Origin: CAZJYC01 sp964550165
GTDB lineage: Bacteria > Acidobacteriota > Aminicenantia > Aminicenantales > Aminicenantaceae
NCBI GenBank assembly: GCA_964550165.1
Contig: CAZJYC010000040.1
Coordinates: 1 to 23,513 of the forward strand
DNA: 23,513 bases
Direction of reading: 5' to 3'
Made by a program: the position numbers and the translations under genes. The notes under the pieces were generated by a model. It saw only the letters and a list, made by a program, of their open reading frames with translations, ran no database searches and was not told the origin of the DNA. Shown here piece after piece: positions 6,486 to 13,927 of this stretch; within the stretch, counting starts at the first letter, position 1; every line of letters starts with the position of its first letter.

Positions 6486-8144
6486 ATGAGCGAGAAATTA
6501 ATGCCATGGGAGAGAATAGACAGGACCCGGGAGAACTGGGAGATTGCTAAAGATTATCTCATCATGAAGAGCCAGAAAAAGTTTGAGATCGTGACATTCA
6601 AAGATATTATCGAGAAATGCGCGGATACAAGCGCCACCGAGTGGTGGGACAAGGTTATTCCGGGATACGGAAGCGGGCTCTGGTGCCCTATTTATTATGC
6701 CATTACTGTCGCTGGAGGTGTCAGGAACTCTGTTATAGTCATCCATGGAGCTCAGTCCTGTGTCACGGCTGTTCGACATTTCTTCGTCTTGTATGTTGGC
6801 GGCGGAGGTAATTATTACTGGGGAAATCCCTTTACTTTTGTCACGAGCACCGATCTCAACGAAAGAGACAATATTCTCGGCGCGCCGGAGAAATTGAAGA
6901 AGACCCTTCTGGATGTCGATGAACTGCACAAGCCTGAAATAATATTTGTCGCACCAACCTGCGGTCCGGGGATGATCGGCGAGCCTATCGAAGAGATCAT
7001 CGGAGACGTGAAACCTGAACTCAAGTATGCGCAAGAAGTCGTCTATTTGGATTTGCCGGGCTTCAAAGCGATTGATGAAGGAGACATGATGAGGCTGGCG
7101 ACAGGAGGGTACTGGACTGCGCTGATGCAAGAGCCCAAGCAAAAAATAAAAGGGGCGGTTAACGTGATCGGAGATTACAGGGGAACTTATATCTCCGAAA
7201 GGGAAGGCTTTAAGCCCAATTTCCCATCTACTTATGATGAGATCAGCAGCATCCTCAACGCGCTGGGGTTGAAGTTGCATGTCATTGTTCCCCAATCTTC
7301 CCTGGCCGATATTCGCCGCGCGCCCGAGGCCGAGTTTAACATCGTCAACTGTCCGATGCTTGCCTATCCCATATGCGAAGAAATGAAAAAGAGATTTGGC
7401 ACACCTTACTCTCCGCATGTCTATCCTCTGGGGAGGGAAGCCATCACGAACTACATCATGGCTTTTGCTAAATTCTTCGGCAAGGAAAAGGAAGCACAGG
7501 ACTACATCGACGCTCGCTGGGAGAAAGAGGGAATTGAGCCACTGTGGCAGGAGGCCAAGAAGCTTGTCAAGGATAAGACCGTGCTTATGGACTCTGCCAT
7601 TTCCATGACTTCGGTCAACCGGCAGATGGGATATGCCCGCATGCTCCAGGAGCTTGGAGTTGACCCTGAGAAAATCATATTTTTCAACATCGGGCCCTCC
7701 GAGATACTCGGCCGGCGAGAGGGAGTCGAGTATTATTTAACGACCTCCGCAGCAGGAAAGCCGTTCAACCCCAAATTCTTATGGTGGCCTGCGCCGCACG
7801 CCATAAAACTCTCGCCAATCGAGGTTGCAGACTGGCTGGGAGTTAAAGATACTGAAATACTCCATCTCTACGGTGACCTGGGCTGGTATACGAAAGCTCC
7901 CAGATGGGATGCATCCAATATTGCTCAGGTTCAATCCTCGATCCACTTTCGAAGACGCCGGAATGTCTGTCAAAGGTCCATTTTATTCTCCGGGACAAAA
8001 GCCCTTTTGAGGGATGTTATTCTGGCCATCAAAGGCGCAAAAAGAGAAGGCAAGTGGACGCTCTACAGCCGGATACTGGGAAAATGGCCTGTTCCTGAAC
8101 CCGTGGATAAAACCAGGGGCAAAAAAGGCATTTCTGGAGAATAA
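6486..8144 (+). CDS. NifD-like subunit of a nitrogenase-like reductase
   Basis: A 552-residue NifD/oxidoreductase-component-1 family protein. Three cysteines align with the NifD P-cluster ligands 62, 88 and 154: Cys67 (LWCP), Cys92 (HGAQSC) and Cys159 (APTCGPGMIG). Cys289, in NIVNCPMLAY followed by KKRFGTPY, aligns with the FeMo-co ligand Cys275. I see no clear equivalent of the other FeMo-co ligand, His442. Residues about 489-506 in the direct translation (RRRRNVCQ...) look out of frame; the +1 frame there gives a far more natural FEDAGMSVKGPFYSPG (see 7947-8008). After that the frame returns to RDVILAIKGAKREGKW, typical of the family C-terminus. The start has a GGGAGG 28 bases after paralogue 2. 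Substrate unknown. Confidence 0.82.
   Translation: MSEKLMPWERIDRTRENWEIAKDYLIMKSQKKFEIVTFKDIIEKCADTSATEWWDKVIPGYGSGLWCPIYYAITVAGGVRNSVIVIHGAQSCVTAVRHFFVLYVGGGGNYYWGNPFTFVTSTDLNERDNILGAPEKLKKTLLDVDELHKPEIIFVAPTCGPGMIGEPIEEIIGDVKPELKYAQEVVYLDLPGFKAIDEGDMMRLATGGYWTALMQEPKQKIKGAVNVIGDYRGTYISEREGFKPNFPSTYDEISSILNALGLKLHVIVPQSSLADIRRAPEAEFNIVNCPMLAYPICEEMKKRFGTPYSPHVYPLGREAITNYIMAFAKFFGKEKEAQDYIDARWEKEGIEPLWQEAKKLVKDKTVLMDSAISMTSVNRQMGYARMLQELGVDPEKIIFFNIGPSEILGRREGVEYYLTTSAAGKPFNPKFLWWPAPHAIKLSPIEVADWLGVKDTEILHLYGDLGWYTKAPRWDASNIAQVQSSIHFRRRRNVCQRSILFSGTKALLRDVILAIKGAKREGKWTLYSRILGKWPVPEPVDKTRGKKGISGE
7947..8008 (+). other. probable pair of compensating single-base frameshifts in the NifD-like gene
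   Basis: Upstream frame-0 reading (IAQVQSSIHF) and downstream reading (DVILAIKGAKREGKW) look right, but between them the frame gives FRRRRNVCQRSILFSG, while the +1 frame gives FEDAGMSVKGPFYSPGQK. The shift in fits one extra T in the TTT run at 7947-7949; the shift back fits one missing base in the AAAA run at 7997-8000 or the TTTT run at 8005-8008. Homopolymer placement suggests sequencing or assembly error, though a real compensated mutation is possible. The corrected segment would read SSIHFEDAGMSVKGPF, then YSPG, then a helix beginning near LLRDVILAI. Confidence 0.7.
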
Positions 8145-8158
8145 GGAGGGAGGGACAA

Positions 8159-9532
8159 ATGAGAGCATATACACCGCATATATGGACAGACCAATATCAG
8201 CCGAGTGCGATGTTTGGGTCGGTCTTGGCTCTTTCAGGTATAGAAGGAGTTGAGTTAGCCTATCACGGTCCGGCAGGGTGTTACACAATCGCCACCCATA
8301 TTCGCACCGATCAGGCTCCCATGGGGACATATTCCGCCATGAGACCGAGCGGTATAACCGAAGACAACCTGGTTATGGGCACAAGTATGGACAAGCTCAG
8401 ACAGTTGTTGAAGTTTATCAGGTTAGAATCCGAGCACACAAAAAGAAAGCCAACTCTTCTGGCCATTGTCAACACCGATTCGACAGCAATCACAGGCGAT
8501 GATATGACAGGTGCGGCTAAGATGTTCGAAAAAGAAACGGGTATTCCGTCCATTGCTGTCGATGCGCCTGGATTCAAGGGATGGGATATCGCAGGCTATG
8601 ACCTGGCCTATAGAGCCTTGCTGACAAAATTCGCCAAACCCGGTGTGGCCAAGAAACCTGACAGCGTCAATATCATCGCACCTTATCTCCTGGCTTCGCA
8701 GAACTGGCTGTTCGATTTTGAGGGGATAAAAGATTTATTGAACAGATTAGGAATAAGCGTCAATTGCGTCTTAACCCGAAATACAAAAATTGAGGACATC
8801 GAGAATTTCGGCGCGGCGCAACTGAACCTGATGTTGACGAACGAGGATTTGCCTCTCTTTGCCAAAGAGACAGAAAAGCTTGGAGTGGCGAATTTTGGAG
8901 CAGACCTTCCTTTGCCCTACGGGCTGGTCAACACTGAGGAATGGTATTATGCTTTGGCAGATAAATTTGGCAAATCGGATCAAGCCCAGAAAGTTCTTCA
9001 AGAGGCGAGCAAAAAAGTCAAGAGCATTCTCGGGTTCAATTATTCCTACACCTGGCAGTCTAACCTGATGCTCCAGAAGCGGGCTGCCCTTATCGGCCGC
9101 GCTCACTTTGTCGCTTCAATGGCCAGATGCCTTTATTATGACATGGCCATCTATCCAGAAGTTATCGCCTTGCAGGCCGCGACGAAAGAAGCCGTCGACG
9201 GAGCCAAAAAATTGATTGAGGCCATGGAAAAAGATGGGATGTCTCCCAAGATCCTCATCAATCCGGCCTATGTTGAATTTGCCAGAGCTGTCAGAGAATC
9301 TGAGGTTGATTTTGTCCTGGGCTCAAGGATAGAGAAGACTTTGATCGAAGGCATGGGTATTGCCCATCACGCTATCGGAAGCAGTTATTATTTCAACGCC
9401 TTCAGGTATCTTCCGCTGCCGTATGTCGGATATGAAGGCATCCTTTATCTCCTGCAGGAACTCGGCTTAGCCATGGAGGACATGTTCCACGAACGAGAAG
9501 CCTGGAAGAAGCTATGCTACAAAAACATTTGA
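8159..9532 (+). CDS. NifK-like subunit of a nitrogenase-like reductase
   Basis: A 457-residue NifK/oxidoreductase-component-1 protein, the presumed partner of the NifD-like subunit, starting 14 bases after it behind GGAGGGAGGG. The N-terminal region aligns with NifK: DQYQPSAMFG corresponds to the Cys70 segment (CQP), YHGPAGC to the Cys95 segment, and NTDSTAITGDDM to the Cys153 segment. Only Cys41 (the Cys95 equivalent) is kept; the other two positions are Tyr13 and Asp107. This predicts that no 8-Fe P-cluster forms and that a [4Fe-4S] cluster is bound by three cysteines of the D subunit and Cys41, the layout known for BchY/BchZ. The long N-terminal arm of true NifK is missing. It ends the operon; no clear terminator follows. 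Confidence 0.83.
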   Translation: MRAYTPHIWTDQYQPSAMFGSVLALSGIEGVELAYHGPAGCYTIATHIRTDQAPMGTYSAMRPSGITEDNLVMGTSMDKLRQLLKFIRLESEHTKRKPTLLAIVNTDSTAITGDDMTGAAKMFEKETGIPSIAVDAPGFKGWDIAGYDLAYRALLTKFAKPGVAKKPDSVNIIAPYLLASQNWLFDFEGIKDLLNRLGISVNCVLTRNTKIEDIENFGAAQLNLMLTNEDLPLFAKETEKLGVANFGADLPLPYGLVNTEEWYYALADKFGKSDQAQKVLQEASKKVKSILGFNYSYTWQSNLMLQKRAALIGRAHFVASMARCLYYDMAIYPEVIALQAATKEAVDGAKKLIEAMEKDGMSPKILINPAYVEFARAVRESEVDFVLGSRIEKTLIEGMGIAHHAIGSSYYFNAFRYLPLPYVGYEGILYLLQELGLAMEDMFHEREAWKKLCYKNI

Positions 9533-10037
9533 AGTTGAATTTAGAAAATTTTAGCTGCTGACTGACTGACATTTAAAACGCTTCTTCGCGAGTAAATTCA
9601 AAATGTGTTTAATTTCAGACAGGGCTGATGAGAGTTAAGCTGAATATTTTTCATGATCTTCTTTTTGCTCGGGACAAGAGGTCAGGGTAATTTGTGGCTC
9701 CTCTGGCACCTCGGATGGCAATGTGGCAATACCCTGTGCCCCCTAACCCGTCTTTGAAATCTTTTTTTGTCGAGATCTATACTTCCCGACGATGATTGAA
9801 TGGGAAAATCGAGGCAAAGGTTCATAATCGTACATCGCTTGAGAAAAGGAATTTCCTATATTCTAATGAGCCTGCCCAAGCTGCAACGCTGAAATTATGT
9901 GGTACCAGAACGCGTGCCGCTGTGGGCGACCAATAGAGGCGTGGGATGTCTCCGCTTCTTACCAAAAGCAGTGAAGATTGATGTTGCGTTTTATTCTTGA
10001 CCGATTTATTATTGCTAAGAAAAGGGCATAGTCTCAG
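9533..10037. other. 505-base stretch without a recognisable gene
   Basis: Between the NifK-like gene and the kinase gene I see no convincing reading frame. A minus-strand frame (9822-10124) runs through the right part but overlaps the kinase start and has no ribosome binding site. A short TGAC triplication lies at about 9559-9570. A TTGACC at 9997-10002 could be a -35 element for the kinase, but no good -10 hexamer lies 16-18 bases after it. I found no strong hairpin with a T-run to terminate the nitrogenase-like operon. Confidence 0.5.
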
Positions 10038-12413
10038 ATGAAGTGTCCCCGGTGTCATTCTGATAATCCCGATATCTCCCGGTTTTGTGGCAGCTGCGGA
10101 GCCATCCTCGGCCCAGAGGGACAAGACCTGGCCTCTTTGACAAAAACTCTATCCCCGCCGGTCCCCGCGTTAAAAAAAGGGGCCCTCTTTGCGAATAAGT
10201 ACAGGATCGGAGGCGAGATCGGCCGGGGCGGAATGGGGGTGGTGTTCAAGGCCGAGGACACGAAGCTCAAGCGTCCGGTCGCTTTAAAGCTTCTGCTTTT
10301 CGAACTTTCGCGGTTTCCTGAGGCGAAAGAGCGGTTCGTCCGCGAGGCCCAGGCCGCCGCCGCCCTGGACCATCCCAACATCTGCACGGTCCATGAAGTC
10401 GAGGAGCACGACGGCCAGATGTATATCGCAATGGCCTATATTGACGGAAAAAGTCTCAAAGAATGCATTGCCCGGGGACCGTTAAAAGTCGATGAGGCCT
10501 TGGAGATCGCCGTTCAGGTTGCGGAGGCGCTCGAGGAAGCGCATCGAAAAGGAATCATCCACAGAGATATCAAACCGGCTAACGTCATGCTCACCGCCAA
10601 AGGCCAGGCCAAGATCATGGATTTCGGGCTGGCCCGGCTGGAGAGTGCAAGCGACCTGACGCGAACGGCCGTGGTGATGGGCACTGTCGCCTATATGTCG
10701 CCCGAGCAGGCGCTTGGCATGAAGGTGGACCATCGCACCGACATCTGGTCATTTGGCTGCCTGCTTTATGAGATGCTGGCTGGGCAAGGCCCGTTCCAAG
10801 GGGGACACGAGCAAGCGATTTTACAGGCTATCGTCCATGGCGATCCCCAACCCATCACCGCCTTGCGAGACGATATTGCTGCCGGGGTCGTAAAGATCCT
10901 GGAGAGATGTCTCAAGAAAAACCCTCTCGACCGCTATCCGGATGCCACCGCCCTGATCACCGAACTAAAGGCGATCAACCTCAATGAATTCGCTTCCATC
11001 TCATCCGTTGCCGTCCCAAAAGTCGCCCCCTCTGTTGCCGTCCTTCCCTTCACCGATATGAGCCCGGAGAAAGACCAGGAGTATTTCGCTGAAGGGATCG
11101 CGGAAGAACTGATCAACGCCCTGGCCCACATTCAGGGGCTGCGGGTCGTGGCCCGCACTTCGGCCTTTGTCCTTAAAGGCATGAACCTCGACATAAGGGA
11201 GATCGGCCGGAAGCTCGACGTCAAGGCCGTGCTCGAGGGGAGCGTCCGGAAAGCCGGAAACAGGCTGCGTGTTACCGCCCAGCTCATCAACGTCGAAGAC
11301 GGCTTCCATCTCTGGTCGGAACGCTACGATCGGGACATGGACGACATCTTCGCCATCCAGGACGAGATCACTGCGGCCATCGTCGACAACCTGAAGGTTA
11401 AACTTTTGGCCGGAGAGAGGACGGCCCTCCAAAGGCGATCGACTGATGATCCGGAAGCCTATAGCCTCTATCTCAAGGGGCTCTATTTCGTCGCCAGGCC
11501 GAGTCCCGATTCCTATGGCAAGGCTCTGAATTTTTTCCAGGCCGCGATCGACAAGGACCCGAATTTTGGCCTGGGCCACGCGGGAATGGCCAGTCTCTTT
11601 TCCGGCATGGGCATTTTGAACTTAGCCCCCCCGAATGAGATGTTGCCGAAAGCTAAAGCCGCGCTCCAGAAAGCCCTGTCCCTTGATCAAGACCTGGCTG
11701 AAGCTCACGCCGTCGCCGCCGCGGTGGCGTTCTGGTTTGAGTGGGATTGGGAAGCCGCTGGCCGGAGTTACGACCGAGTGCTCGCGCTTAATCCTGGTGA
11801 CGCCTTCTCGCACGGAATGCGGGGTTGGTTCTGCGTAAATCGAAGGCGGTTTGACGAGGCGATCCGGGAAATCAAAAAGTCCCTGGAGTTGGATCCTCTA
11901 ATGCCGATCTATTATGCCTGGTCGATCGGTCTTCATTGGTCCGTGGGGAAGCCCGACGAGGCACTCCAGGAATTTGTCAAGGCTCTGGAGATTGATCCGA
12001 ACCTCGGTTTGGCCTATTTTCATGCGGGTGTGGCCTATGCTCGGAAAGGACTTCTGGACGATGCCCTGGATACCTTTGAGAAGGGGAAGAAATTGGTCGT
12101 CTTTCCGGGATGGGTGGAGGCGAATATCGGGCTGGTCTATCTCGGAAAGGGGGATCGCGAAAAGGCGGAGCTGATTCTCGAGGAGATGATCGAAAACAAG
12201 AATAAGATCAAAAATCTCTCGGCCACATGCATCGCCTTTCTGGCCGGGGCCCTGGGAAAACTTGATCTGGCCTTCGAATTCCTAGACAAGGCCTACGATG
12301 AGCGCGATAGCTTGATGCCTTTCGTCCACATCTATGCTGAAATCTTTTCCCCCACGATATTAACCGACCCGAGGTTTAAAGACGTCTTGGCCAAGATGGA
12401 GCTTAATGTCTGA
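10038..12413 (+). CDS. cytosolic Ser/Thr protein kinase with zinc ribbon, TolB_N-like domain and TPR repeats
   Basis: A 791-residue protein. Residues 1-27 form a zinc ribbon with two CxxC pairs (Cys3/6 and Cys17/20). Residues 55-315 are a Pkn-type kinase with GRGGMG (62-67), Lys84, HRDIKPAN (175-182), DFG (195-197) and SPEQ, so it should be active. Residues 331-455 resemble the TolB N-terminal/FlgO-like module often found after such kinases and in adenylate cyclases (SVAVLPFTDMSPEKDQEYFA, then LEGSVRKAGNRLRVTAQLI). From about 470 to the end are TPR-like repeats. I see no membrane helix between kinase and TolB_N-like parts, unlike many relatives. It stands alone, so its targets are unknown. 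The ATG at 10038 has only a weak ribosome binding site. Confidence 0.9.
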   Translation: MKCPRCHSDNPDISRFCGSCGAILGPEGQDLASLTKTLSPPVPALKKGALFANKYRIGGEIGRGGMGVVFKAEDTKLKRPVALKLLLFELSRFPEAKERFVREAQAAAALDHPNICTVHEVEEHDGQMYIAMAYIDGKSLKECIARGPLKVDEALEIAVQVAEALEEAHRKGIIHRDIKPANVMLTAKGQAKIMDFGLARLESASDLTRTAVVMGTVAYMSPEQALGMKVDHRTDIWSFGCLLYEMLAGQGPFQGGHEQAILQAIVHGDPQPITALRDDIAAGVVKILERCLKKNPLDRYPDATALITELKAINLNEFASISSVAVPKVAPSVAVLPFTDMSPEKDQEYFAEGIAEELINALAHIQGLRVVARTSAFVLKGMNLDIREIGRKLDVKAVLEGSVRKAGNRLRVTAQLINVEDGFHLWSERYDRDMDDIFAIQDEITAAIVDNLKVKLLAGERTALQRRSTDDPEAYSLYLKGLYFVARPSPDSYGKALNFFQAAIDKDPNFGLGHAGMASLFSGMGILNLAPPNEMLPKAKAALQKALSLDQDLAEAHAVAAAVAFWFEWDWEAAGRSYDRVLALNPGDAFSHGMRGWFCVNRRRFDEAIREIKKSLELDPLMPIYYAWSIGLHWSVGKPDEALQEFVKALEIDPNLGLAYFHAGVAYARKGLLDDALDTFEKGKKLVVFPGWVEANIGLVYLGKGDREKAELILEEMIENKNKIKNLSATCIAFLAGALGKLDLAFEFLDKAYDERDSLMPFVHIYAEIFSPTILTDPRFKDVLAKMELNV

Positions 12414-12449
12414 CCTCTTCAAGTTCCTTTTTCTCAACTATCCTTTTTT

Positions 12450-13394
12450 TTATTTAAATTCAGACAAAGCTTTTGCCGCTTCCGCATAATCCGGCTTCAT
12501 GGCCAGGGCTTTTTTGAAAGCTTCCCTGGCTTTATCCTTCAGGCCCTTCTTCTGGTAAGCAACACCAAGATAATAATAAGCCTCAGGGAAAGCGCCCTTG
12601 GCAGAGGCAAATTCAAAATCCTGGATAGCGCCGTCTAAGTCTCCCCCAAATCCCTGAGGAGCCATCAAGCGCCCTACACCTCGTCCGAAATGACCGGACA
12701 CGTTTTCAGCGTCAAGCTCCAGAGCCTTATCGAACTCCTGCATGGCTCCCGTGCCGTATTTCATCATGTCCATCGGGTTTCCTTGGGCAAGACTTCCCAT
12801 GATGTTGCCCTTCCAGGCGTGAAACTCAGCGTTGTTGGGATCTTTAGCGATGAGGGCATCGACGACTCCCAGGGCCTCCTGATACTTTTTTTCTTCGAAC
12901 AGCTTTTTGGCTTGATCAAGGGTTATTTCCTCTCCAGGCTTTCCTGGCATGGCTGGAGCTTCACCCTTGGCCGGAGGCTTAAGGGCAAACGGAGATTTTC
13001 CTCCCATCATCTTGGGCAGCATTTCCATGAGAACAGGAAGCATTTGCTGAAGAAAAGAGGGCTTTTTCTCTTCCTCAGGAAAGAGCTCAACTCTTGCTTC
13101 TTCTCCTTCGATGATAAGCAAGCCCAGAGGGATAGCTTTTCCTCCCATGCCACCGCCAAAGCCCATCATCGCCCCGCCTGCACCTAAGCCAAATGAGATC
13201 TTGGAAAAAGGGATGATGAAAGCATCTCCAGAACGGATAGGTTCACCGATGATCGAGCTCACCTTCAAGTTGGAAACCAGATTGTCAAAGCTTTTCAAAG
13301 ACTCCTCAACCGGAGACTTTGCCTGAGCCCACAGCTGCCCGGAAAAAACCAGTAGCAAAGCCAAAAAAATAATAGCAAAATATTTCATTCTCAT
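12450..13394 (-). CDS. secreted GerW (YtfJ)-domain protein with TPR repeats
   Basis: A 314-residue protein. A signal peptide spans about residues 1-24 (hydrophobic LALLLVFSG, cleavage near WAQA). Residues about 30-110 resemble the GerW/YtfJ domain: VSSIIGEPIRSGDAFIIPFS, a glycine-rich loop (FGLGAGGAMMGFGGGMGG), then PLGLLIIEG. After a low-complexity linker rich in Pro, Lys and Met come about four TPR-like units (160-314), including AYYYLGVAYQKKGLKDKARE. The gene starts 9 bases after the stop of another GerW-domain gene, behind GGGGGAGA; M3 is an alternative start. GerW is known from spore formers as a cytoplasmic germination-related protein, so an exported form with TPRs is unusual. Its function is unknown. 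Confidence 0.75.
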   Translation of the reverse strand: MRMKYFAIIFLALLLVFSGQLWAQAKSPVEESLKSFDNLVSNLKVSSIIGEPIRSGDAFIIPFSKISFGLGAGGAMMGFGGGMGGKAIPLGLLIIEGEEARVELFPEEEKKPSFLQQMLPVLMEMLPKMMGGKSPFALKPPAKGEAPAMPGKPGEEITLDQAKKLFEEKKYQEALGVVDALIAKDPNNAEFHAWKGNIMGSLAQGNPMDMMKYGTGAMQEFDKALELDAENVSGHFGRGVGRLMAPQGFGGDLDGAIQDFEFASAKGAFPEAYYYLGVAYQKKGLKDKAREAFKKALAMKPDYAEAAKALSEFK

Positions 13395-13403
13395 TTCTCC
13401 CCC

Positions 13404-13814
13404 TTACTTCTTGGGAACTTTTCCCGCGCTCAAGAATTTGATTCCCGTTTTGCTGATGACAATGAACCCCAGAGGCCTTGCTTCTCCACTCATGTAGAAA
13501 CCGCTGCCAACAGGCTGGTTAGCGCCCATTTGGCCTCCGCCGCCTCCTCCGTAGCCAATGTCGATCATGATAATCGGGATGACGGTCACTTTGCCGACTT
13601 TGATCGGGTCTCCGACAACATGCTTGATGTTGAGGTTCTTGCCCAGCCGGTCGGCCATGGCATTGGTCATGGCCGTGATGGGGTTTTCCTGCACTGTTTG
13701 AGCTTTGGGTAAGGTCTTTTCAGGCTGGTCGCTGGGAAAAGCTAGCCCTCCGAAAAACAAAAATAAAATCAGACTCACACTGAAGACCGAAATCCATTTT
13801 TTTTTCAATTTCAT
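13404..13814 (-). CDS. small secreted GerW (YtfJ)-like protein
   Basis: A 136-residue protein with a signal peptide (Lys-rich start, hydrophobic SVSLILFLFFGGLAF, probable cleavage near residue 27). The rest matches the GerW/YtfJ pattern: NIKHVVGDPIKVGKVTVIPI, a glycine-rich loop (GYGGGGGGQMG), then ARPLGFIVIS. It shares that layout with the neighbouring 314-residue protein, so the two probably arose by duplication and are transcribed together. AAGGAGG precedes the ATG at 13814. Function unknown; a periplasmic or cell-surface assembly is one possibility. Confidence 0.72.
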   Translation of the reverse strand: MKLKKKWISVFSVSLILFLFFGGLAFPSDQPEKTLPKAQTVQENPITAMTNAMADRLGKNLNIKHVVGDPIKVGKVTVIPIIMIDIGYGGGGGGQMGANQPVGSGFYMSGEARPLGFIVISKTGIKFLSAGKVPKK

Positions 13815-13927
13815 ACCTCCTTTTAACTGCCTGATTCATGTATTTTAAGTTTAATACGAAAATACCGTCAAATAGGTTTACTTTTTTAAAGGTTGATATG
13901 AGAGCCTCATATCAGACGCACACATTT

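Noticed and set aside
4715..9532. True molybdenum nitrogenase genes (nifHDK)
   Set aside because: The NifK-like protein lacks two P-cluster cysteines, no His442 equivalent is evident in the NifD-like protein, there are two diverged NifH genes and no nifEN; I therefore give no nif gene symbols.
4715..9532. Chlorophyllide oxidoreductase or protochlorophyllide reductase genes
   Set aside because: The cysteine pattern resembles BchY/BchZ, but the linked NifB and conserved Cys289 and the lack of any other chlorophyll gene argue against it.
9559..9570. TGAC tandem triplication
   Set aside because: Three copies of a 4-base unit are too few to matter.
9822..10124. A 100-residue minus-strand frame in the gap before the kinase gene
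   Set aside because: It runs into the kinase coding sequence on the opposite strand, lacks a ribosome binding site and shows no recognisable motif.
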